A DNA stretch of 5,285 bases from contig JAHIHE010000081.1 in assembly GCA_018899995.1 (NCBI GenBank), forward strand, positions 1 to 5,285, given 5' to 3'. Positions 1-4,187 of this stretch are shown piece by piece; positions within the stretch are counted from its first letter, which is position 1; every line of letters begins with the position of its first letter. The translations under genes and the position numbers were made by a program. Source of the stretch: Patescibacteria group bacterium (GTDB lineage Bacteria > Patescibacteriota > Minisyncoccia > JAHIHE01). Below the pieces are notes generated by a model that searched no databases, was not told where the DNA came from, and worked only from the letters and a program-made list of their open reading frames with translations.

Positions 1-1
1 A

Positions 2-940
2 ATAAATCGGGTTAACGCCAATACTCCCCCTCTTGACGCTTCCAGTACTTTTACAACCACAACAGCTACTGATGGGGGCTTTACTCTCACATCGCCCGTG
101 CCTTGTTCGGATACAGCCACTCTGCAGGCGATTTTTGACGGGGATACAACTTACACTTTCGCGGTAAGCAATCCCGTTGCTTTAACTATTGGAGGAACGC
201 CTGTTTGTGCCGTCGGTAATTATCTGAATAGTCCTGCCAATGTTTCAATTTTATCAACCAGTTTTTGCCAGAATTTGTGTTCGGTTAAAGATTTCGCGGC
301 GGATGGAAAAAAACATTGCGGGGCGAAATTTTTAAGGGTAAAATTAGACACTGTTGTTAGCAGTAATGATTATAATTTTTATTACCTTAACCCGCTCACT
401 TCTGAAATGTGGCAATTCTTTTTGACTAATGAGGGCGATAGAGACAGCGACTTCCATGTAAATGTTTCTTCTTACACTGCGGGTGGTGTAACTTATGATT
501 GCGCTATATTATTGACTGATGAAAATACCATAGCCCTCGATATTAATAAAGTAATTTGGGTAAAAGCAGGGGCAAAAATAAGCAGTACCAGTGGAAATTC
601 TTTAGAAAAAGATATTGGAAAAGGTAATTATAACGATACATGTCCAGGCGATCAGGTGCCTTTAGGCGATCCAGCTTGTCAACTTGATAGTGGTATTTTT
701 GACGCTGTTGCTTTTCCTGGTTTTACTGCTTATGATCTTACTAAGGCATCTGACTCAAGTCCGCGCGGCGCGATTAAGCTTTTTAAATCTAAATATAGCT
801 CTACATTAGACTATTGCGAGAGAATATGCGATGGAGAAGAAAACAAATGTTGTTCTTTTGCAAAATCCAGAGTGGAATTCAATCCTACAAAAAGCATTAT
901 TTGCGACCCTAATATTAAAGCCTGGCGCAGTTTATACTAA
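2..940 (+). CDS. Cysteine-rich, probably exported protein of unknown function (5' partial)
   Basis: The reading frame is open from base 2 to the TAA at 938-940, so the gene begins upstream of the window. The GTG at 98 is only an internal valine. About 312 residues are visible. The first 32 are rich in Thr, Ser and Pro (TFTTTTATDGG), as in linkers of surface proteins. The rest is a beta-type sequence with 13 cysteines, some in close pairs (CQNLC, CERIC, KCC), which suggests disulfide bonds outside the cytoplasm. No catalytic motif or membrane segment is visible in this part; a signal peptide or anchor would lie in the missing N-terminus. I do not recognise a family. It converges on the next gene with 24 bases between the two stops and has no strong terminator of its own. 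It could be a pilus- or adhesin-like surface protein, but that is a guess. Coding status is well supported by length and composition. Confidence 0.8.
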   Translation: MNRVNANTPPLDASSTFTTTTATDGGFTLTSPVPCSDTATLQAIFDGDTTYTFAVSNPVALTIGGTPVCAVGNYLNSPANVSILSTSFCQNLCSVKDFAADGKKHCGAKFLRVKLDTVVSSNDYNFYYLNPLTSEMWQFFLTNEGDRDSDFHVNVSSYTAGGVTYDCAILLTDENTIALDINKVIWVKAGAKISSTSGNSLEKDIGKGNYNDTCPGDQVPLGDPACQLDSGIFDAVAFPGFTAYDLTKASDSSPRGAIKLFKSKYSSTLDYCERICDGEENKCCSFAKSRVEFNPTKSIICDPNIKAWRSLY

Positions 941-971
941 TAAAAAGAGCAGTAGAATAATGCTCTACTGC
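941..971 (-). terminator. Rho-independent terminator of the minus-strand membrane-protein gene
   Basis: On the minus strand a perfect 8-bp stem, GCAGTAGA/TCTACTGC (bases 971-964 with 956-949), closes a 7-base loop and is followed by TCTTTTTATTA. The stop codon TAG (967-965) lies inside the upstream arm. On the plus strand the same stem is followed by ATTTCGATTTC, a poor U-tract, so termination of the convergent plus-strand gene here would be weak. Confidence 0.8.
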
Positions 972-1747
972 ATTTCGATTTCTAAAATTGAACTACTCGG
1001 AGGTAGCTTTTCAAAGCGACCTTTTGTTACATCCAACACAATTGCTTCATTCACAATTCCATTCCGGTCGATTTGGGGTAGTTTATTCCATACTTTAATA
1101 TACAAACCTGCCCCTCTCTTTTCTCCTCGGGATGTTACTGCATCAGCCCGCAACTCCGCGATAAATCCACTAATATCTTTCTTGTATTTTTCTAACCTGA
1201 AATTACTGTATTCAGTGTTGAGTTCTGTATAGGGATTTCTGAACGGTTGCAAATACTCTATATCTTCCATTCGCACAAAAAGTGTTCCGCCTCCTGGACT
1301 TTTTGGATCAATATACAGAGTATTCAGCTTTATCTCTTTAGTTTCATAGTAGTCCTCTTTCACCACGCTAACCGGAATTCCCGCGGTGACTGCCTTCTCC
1401 TGCCCATTCTGGGTTGGTGTTGCCGTTCCGGTGACTACTGGCGGTATATTTACCGCATCTCCGCTCGGCGGACCTTTGTCTCCGCCACCCATCATTCCGC
1501 CGCTGCTTTTCACCAGCGCACCAAATAGTCCTGGTGTTGTATAGACAAACCATCCGACCATCGCAACCACTGCGAGTATAAGAAAAATTCTTAGTGGCCA
1601 CTTCCATGTTTCTAATTCTTCTTCTGTGAAAGGTTTTATTTCTCCTTCACCAAAAACACCTTCTTTCTTTTTTATTACCATTTCAATCACTTTTTCTCCT
1701 GCCCATGAAGGGCTTTTTTGTTTGTGTATTTTATTTTGAAGGAACAA
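965..1747 (-). CDS. Single-pass membrane protein of unknown function
   Basis: I chose the TTG at 1747 because a full AAGGAGG (1763-1757) precedes it by 9 bases and a promoter lies just upstream; this gives 260 residues. The in-frame TTG at 1789 is upstream of the predicted transcript start and can be excluded. Alternatives are the GTG at 1690 (AGGAG 5 bases before it) and the ATG at 1681. Order of parts: a basic then acidic cytoplasmic N-terminus (residues 1-50), one transmembrane helix (about 51-70, PLRIFLILAVVAMVGWFVYT), a Gly/Pro/Thr-rich flexible linker (about 82-112), and a 130-residue C-terminal domain of mixed alpha/beta character, presumably outside the membrane. No Cys and no enzyme motif is visible. 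I do not recognise the family. It is a single-gene unit with its own promoter and terminator, next to ftsQ but not dependent on it. A role at the envelope is inference from topology only. Confidence 0.8.
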   Translation of the reverse strand: MFLQNKIHKQKSPSWAGEKVIEMVIKKKEGVFGEGEIKPFTEEELETWKWPLRIFLILAVVAMVGWFVYTTPGLFGALVKSSGGMMGGGDKGPPSGDAVNIPPVVTGTATPTQNGQEKAVTAGIPVSVVKEDYYETKEIKLNTLYIDPKSPGGGTLFVRMEDIEYLQPFRNPYTELNTEYSNFRLEKYKKDISGFIAELRADAVTSRGEKRGAGLYIKVWNKLPQIDRNGIVNEAIVLDVTKGRFEKLPPSSSILEIEMQ

Positions 1748-1763
1748 TCTTATTGTCCTCCTT
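1739..1763 (-). promoter_or_regulatory. Hairpin holding the Shine-Dalgarno sequence and TTG start
   Basis: On the minus-strand transcript AAGGA-GG-ACAAT (1763-1752) pairs with ATTGT-TCCTT (1748-1739): two 5-bp helices, a bulged GG, and an AAG loop. The Shine-Dalgarno AAGGAGG is in the first arm and the TTG start (1747-1745) in the second, so folding would hide both. This could limit or condition translation. Pairing is seen in the sequence; any regulatory role is inferred. Confidence 0.5.
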
Positions 1764-1777
1764 AAAGAACTATTATA

Positions 1778-1806
1778 AACATAGCACAAAAAATCGGCCT
1801 TGTCAA
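1778..1806 (-). promoter_or_regulatory. Sigma-70 type promoter of the membrane-protein gene
   Basis: A consensus -35 TTGACA (1806-1801), a 17-base spacer, and a -10 TATGTT (1783-1778) preceded by TGC, which makes an extended -10. A second TATAAT (1777-1772) follows directly, but its spacing from the -35 is 23 bases. The predicted start is near 1771, leaving a leader of about 24 bases before the TTG. The -35 begins 20 bases beyond the ftsQ stop. Confidence 0.75.
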
Positions 1807-1825
1807 GCGTAAGAATATGTAAATT

Positions 1826-2785
1826 TTATTTTGTTTTGTAATAAACCCTGTTTTCCACCCTTAAATCAATATAGTCCATTTTTTGCCGATCCGGCTGAGG
1901 TATGCCGTTTTTTAAAACATTATTCAGAACCAAAATCTGCCCGTCTAAATCGCGATTAACATCCAAATAAATCTTCCATCCTTCATCGGTCAAAAGATGA
2001 ACTTCTTTTGATGCAACCGAGGGAATGTACAAAGAAACAACGGGCAAGCCGGTTTTTTGGTTAAAATCATTGGCGATCTGCCTTATGAAATTTTTTAATC
2101 GGTCGTCCGCAACTTTGGAACCGATCGCGATAGGCGCATCCACAAAAACCGCGACACTGCCGTTTGTTTCCGCGCCGGATTTTTCATAAATAATGTTATT
2201 TTCGTCGCCGAAGTAGCATTTTGCCGATTCTGAAACCGGAGGCGCGTTTTGCGCCACGTCCGCAGCCGGTTCGTTTTGCGCAGCTTTTTTGGCGGATTGG
2301 CCGACGCGCTCAATTTTTATTTTATTGCACCAAGAAATATCTCTTGGTTTTTCTTTTATCCCTACGCTGACGGTTGAAGGAAAATTTTTTACCACCTCAA
2401 CGCCGGTGATAGTATTGCCGAAACGAATCTTGACAACATTTTCCATATCGGCAATTTTTATAAAAATCAAATTGCGCGGAAATATTTTTAGAAATTTTTG
2501 CCGCGAAAAATCAAGGATTTCTTTTTTAACCTCTTCTTCGCTAATCGCGTGATTGCCGCTAACAACGACATTTTTGATTCTAAAAAATTCCGAAAAAATC
2601 AGCAAATATATCAATAGAACAACCGCCACCACGGCAAATAATTTTAAAAACAAACTTTTGGCAATCAAAAAATGCTGGCGAGAAAAATAATTCATCCTTG
2701 ACCTCTTGCCATAGCTTGGTTGGCGCCTAACCACGATCGAATTGCCGATCAAATTTTTTTTCTTCGTGCTGAAATTTAGCCACAT
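1826..2785 (-). CDS. ftsQ: Cell division protein FtsQ/DivIB-like, POTRA domain
   Basis: A 319-residue bitopic membrane protein. FtsQ/DivIB links early and late divisome parts and sits in the cytoplasmic membrane with most of its mass outside. A Lys/Arg-rich cytoplasmic tail (1-46) is followed by one transmembrane helix (about 47-64, ending in SEFF), then a POTRA domain (about 69-146) that opens with RIKNVVVSGNHAISEEEVKKEI. The C-terminal part ends in YIDLRVENRVYYK, which matches the closing beta strands of the FtsQ family. An Ala/Pro-rich segment (about 164-189) interrupts the region between WCNK and CYFGDENNIIYE. The ATG at 2785 is 5 bases after the femAB stop with no clear Shine-Dalgarno, which suggests translational coupling. 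The ATG at 2695 (AGAGG 6 bases before it) is a possible later start that would shorten the basic tail. Family assignment is firm from fold order and the terminal motif, although sequence identity to model FtsQ proteins is probably low. Confidence 0.88.
   Translation of the reverse strand: MWLNFSTKKKNLIGNSIVVRRQPSYGKRSRMNYFSRQHFLIAKSLFLKLFAVVAVVLLIYLLIFSEFFRIKNVVVSGNHAISEEEVKKEILDFSRQKFLKIFPRNLIFIKIADMENVVKIRFGNTITGVEVVKNFPSTVSVGIKEKPRDISWCNKIKIERVGQSAKKAAQNEPAADVAQNAPPVSESAKCYFGDENNIIYEKSGAETNGSVAVFVDAPIAIGSKVADDRLKNFIRQIANDFNQKTGLPVVSLYIPSVASKEVHLLTDEGWKIYLDVNRDLDGQILVLNNVLKNGIPQPDRQKMDYIDLRVENRVYYKTK
2245..2281 (-). repeat. 27-base in-frame repeat in the ftsQ linker
   Basis: CGTTTTGCGC occurs at 2245-2254 and again at 2272-2281, a period of 27 bases or nine codons. 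The encoded units on the minus strand are AQNEPAADV and AQNAPPVSE. They lie in the Ala/Pro-rich segment between the POTRA domain and the C-terminal beta domain. It looks like a low-complexity linker made by duplication. Confidence 0.6.
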
Positions 2786-2790
2786 ATTTT

Positions 2791-3930
2791 TTAGTACCCG
2801 CGGCTGAAACGCCTAATTTTCTCAATTAGATAATTAAGCCAATATTTCGGTTCTATGACCAAATCTTGGGCGTGCAAATATTCTTTTTTGTACCCGCCAA
2901 ATCCGGTTTTAAAAAACGTCAATCCCGCCCAAGGATGATTTCTCACGCCTGACGGCGCGATTCCCCAGAAATTAAAAATTTCGCATCCCCGCTTTTTGGC
3001 CTCCTTTATCGCTTCCCAGATCAAAAGATGCGAAGTGGGAATTTTGGAAGCGCGCGACGCTCCGTGATGGTAAAACGCCGAATGGCCGTAAAATACTATT
3101 ATTGCCGCAGAAAGAATTGCGCTTTTGCGCTTCGCGAAAAAAACGGATATTTGGTTTTCGGGAGAAAAAACCTCAAACTGCTTCTTAAGATATGCCTTTG
3201 AAAACGGCACAAAGCCGTGGCGGCTCACTGTTTGGTTATGAAGCTTATAAAATTCATTAACGCTTTCAGTTTTTTTGCTTTCAGTGATTTCCACTCCTTC
3301 GCGTTCGGCGCGGCGGATAAGATTTCTGGCGGTTTTACGCATGCCGTAAAAAATTTCTTCCTCGCTTTTTGAAATGCCCAAAAGCCAGGCAATTTCCGGA
3401 TGCATCATATGAATTGGCGCATCCCGGAAAGCGTACTTCTGGAAAATTTCCAGATTTTCCGGCGTGTTTTCCAATAAAGAACTGATACGAATAAAGTCCG
3501 CATTCTCTTTTTTAGCTAAACCCTTCAAATAATCAAATAAACTGTTTAAAATATTTTGGAGGTTGGTTTTTGAATTTGTTTGGGATTTGGGATTTGCCTG
3601 CCCCGTAGGGTCGCGAGGCGACTCCTTCGGGGGGATTTGGGATTTTTTTATTATCGGCCCATGCGGGCAGAAAAGAAATTTGCCACGTCTGGCGCTTACT
3701 TTGATTATCAAAGCTACGCCGACCAATTCTTCAGGAACTTGCCCTGAGCGAGTCGAAGGGTCAAAAATGCCTAACCGAAATATTTTACTTGACCCATTGG
3801 TTTGTCCTACGGGGTCGTCCATTGCCGAATTGGATTCTCCCCAATTCCAGGACTGCAAAAAAGTATCCGGCCGCTGGCTTAAAATAAAATTTTCCCACTG
3901 GGATTTATCGACTATTTCTTTAATAAACAT
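2791..3930 (-). CDS. FemAB/FemX-family peptidoglycan cross-bridge aminoacyltransferase
   Basis: 379 residues from the ATG at 3930; a TTG two codons earlier (3936) is possible, and neither has a clear ribosome-binding site. FemAB/MurM enzymes use aminoacyl-tRNA to add amino acids to the stem peptide of lipid-linked peptidoglycan precursors at the inner face of the membrane. Family marks: WENFILSQRPDTFLQSWNWGE near the start, GVALIIK and FLFCPHGPII (about 71-94), RKTARNLIRRAEREGVEI (198-215), FYHHGASRASKIPTSHLLIWEAI (286-308), and GCEIFNFWGIAP followed by GLTFFKTGFGG (315-346), the usual C-terminal GNAT-fold block. The N-terminal half has three stretches foreign to the family (about 37-49, 57-68, 95-126), each matching a DNA repeat. 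They fall where loops are expected, so the enzyme may still work. It is followed at 5 bases by ftsQ. The amino acid it transfers cannot be told; a non-wall GNAT role is the alternative. Confidence 0.87.
   Translation of the reverse strand: MFIKEIVDKSQWENFILSQRPDTFLQSWNWGESNSAMDDPVGQTNGSSKIFRLGIFDPSTRSGQVPEELVGVALIIKVSARRGKFLFCPHGPIIKKSQIPPKESPRDPTGQANPKSQTNSKTNLQNILNSLFDYLKGLAKKENADFIRISSLLENTPENLEIFQKYAFRDAPIHMMHPEIAWLLGISKSEEEIFYGMRKTARNLIRRAEREGVEITESKKTESVNEFYKLHNQTVSRHGFVPFSKAYLKKQFEVFSPENQISVFFAKRKSAILSAAIIVFYGHSAFYHHGASRASKIPTSHLLIWEAIKEAKKRGCEIFNFWGIAPSGVRNHPWAGLTFFKTGFGGYKKEYLHAQDLVIEPKYWLNYLIEKIRRFSRGY
3582..3645. repeat. Imperfect palindrome flanked by 14-base direct repeats, inside femAB
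   Basis: CCCCGTAGGGTCGC (3601-3614) and GCGACTCCTTCGGGG (3618-3632) form an inverted repeat around GAG, with one mismatch and one bulged base. On both sides stands GGGATTTGGGATTT (3582-3595 and 3632-3645), itself two heptamers, at a period of 50 bases. The whole block is read through in femAB and encodes about residues 95-126 (KKSQIPPKE...NPKSQTNSK), a hydrophilic Lys/Pro/Gln/Asn-rich stretch that typical FemAB proteins lack. It resembles a small non-autonomous insertion element. Confidence 0.75.
3727..3762. repeat. TTCGACTCGCTCAGGG-type dispersed repeat inside femAB
   Basis: Read on the minus strand the core is CCCTTCGACTCGCTCAGGG (3760-3742), followed by CAAGTTCCTGAA. From memory this is a version of the short partly self-complementary repeat family (CCTGAGC...GTCGAAGGG) found between and within genes of many bacterial genomes. 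Here it encodes DPSTRSGQVPEE, placed between the strand IFRLGIF and the strand LVGVALIIK of FemAB, where a short turn is normal. Confidence 0.7.
3791..3822. repeat. GACCCCGTAGG repeat-like segment inside femAB
   Basis: On the minus strand GACCCCGTAGGACAAAC (3816-3800) encodes DPVGQTN. It resembles GACCCTACGGGGCAGGCAAAT in the larger palindromic block (3612-3592), which encodes DPTGQAN. GACCC occurs at both ends of 3791-3816 in opposite orientation, and CAATGG flanks the core. It adds about 13 residues before the strand IFRLGIF. Confidence 0.45.
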
Positions 3931-3954
3931 AAACAATAAATACTTTAATCTAAC

Positions 3955-3984
3955 TTGACAATATTGACGTATTTAAGGTAAAAT
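3955..3984 (+). promoter_or_regulatory. Near-consensus sigma-70 promoter of the small plus-strand gene
   Basis: A perfect -35 TTGACA (3955-3960), an 18-base spacer, and -10 TAAAAT (3979-3984). The predicted transcript start is near 3991, almost at the ribosome-binding site, so the leader is very short. The promoter lies in the 72 bases between the femAB start codon and the small ORF and points away from femAB. Confidence 0.8.
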
Positions 3985-3990
3985 ATGAAC

Positions 3991-3999
3991 GGAGGTGAT
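3991..3999 (+). promoter_or_regulatory. Ribosome-binding site GGAGGTGAT of the small ORF
   Basis: GGAGGTGAT matches the usual bacterial anti-Shine-Dalgarno (ATCACCTCC) at all nine bases. GGAGG ends 7 bases before the ATG at 4003. This fixes the start and argues that the transcript is translated. The in-frame ATG at 3985 precedes the likely transcript start and can be set aside. Confidence 0.8.
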
Positions 4000-4002
4000 G
4001 GT

Positions 4003-4161
4003 ATGTTCGCGCAAAACGGTATCCCGGCGTTAAATCCACGCAAAATATCTTCGAAACTTCTACAACCAATGCGTCCGTGGCAATTTTCGGCGCATATCAT
4101 AGGACGACAATTGTACAACAGTCCGCCTCATTTCTCTGCATTATCGCAGTGTTTGAGGTAG
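4003..4161 (+). CDS. Unrecognised 52-residue basic protein, own transcription unit
   Basis: The ORF runs from the ATG at 4003 to the TAG at 4159-4161 and starts MFAQNGIPALNPRKISSKLL. It contains four Arg, two Lys and two His but no Asp or Glu, so it is strongly basic. There is one Trp, one Cys near the C-terminus, several Pro, and no segment long or hydrophobic enough to span a membrane. I recognise no family. Support for its being real comes from context: a near-consensus promoter 18 bases before the ribosome-binding site, a perfect Shine-Dalgarno, and a terminator that starts at the stop codon, all within about 235 bases. It lies antisense between degT and femAB. It could be a nucleic-acid-binding small protein, a toxin- or bacteriocin-like peptide, or a reading frame riding on a functional RNA. 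The sequence does not decide between these. Confidence 0.6.
   Translation: MFAQNGIPALNPRKISSKLLQPMRPWQFSAHIIGRQLYNSPPHFSALSQCLR
4126..4158 (+). other. Predicted RNA hairpin at the 3' end of the small gene
   Basis: CCTCA (4126-4130) pairs with TGAGG (4154-4158), and inside it CTGC (4136-4139) pairs with GCAG (4146-4149) around an ATTATC loop, with an unpaired internal region between. It stands directly before the terminator stem. Together they would give the transcript a structured 3' end, which fits an RNA with a role of its own. The pairing was read by eye and its stability was not computed. Confidence 0.4.
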
Positions 4162-4187
4162 GTGGGAGTTCAACTTCCACCTTTTTT
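4160..4187 (+). terminator. Strong Rho-independent terminator of the small plus-strand gene
   Basis: AGGTGGGAGT (4160-4169) pairs with ACTTCCACCT (4173-4182), including one G-U pair, around a three-base loop. It runs straight into TTTTTT (4182-4187). The stem begins at the TAG stop of the small ORF and overlaps the end of degT: the opposite strand of the T-tract and distal arm encodes KKGGS-stop. On the minus strand there is no U-tract, so it acts in one direction only. Confidence 0.88.

Noticed and set aside
98..940. GTG at 98 as the start of the cysteine-rich protein.
   Set aside because: The same frame is open to the window edge with protein-like sequence and there is no ribosome-binding site before the GTG.
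1680..1711. Short minus-strand ORF (ATGGGCAGG...TGA) overlapping the ATG at 1681, as a coupled leader peptide.
   Set aside because: Seven codons with no ribosome-binding site, in a region already in frame with the upstream TTG start.
1701..1719. GCCC-ATGAA-GGGC followed by TTTTTT on the plus strand, terminator-like.
   Set aside because: The stem is only 4 bp and lies inside the N-terminal codons of the minus-strand membrane-protein gene; there is no plus-strand gene to terminate. An antisense role cannot be excluded.
3582..3645. Repeats in femAB as a CRISPR array.
   Set aside because: Only two direct copies, low complexity, a palindromic centre and an intact reading frame; no spacer series.
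3933..3961. Possible femAB promoter on the minus strand, TTGTCA (3961-3956), 17 bases, TATTGT (3938-3933), with a -35 overlapping that of the small gene.
   Set aside because: The -10 is weak and the start of transcription would fall inside the codons after the chosen ATG at 3930, with no later Met nearby. The overlap follows simply from TTGACAA resembling its own complement.
4003..4161. Small plus-strand unit as a known structured RNA (4.5S, 6S, tmRNA or RNase P).
   Set aside because: None of the conserved motifs of these RNAs is visible, and a perfect ribosome-binding site with ATG favours translation.
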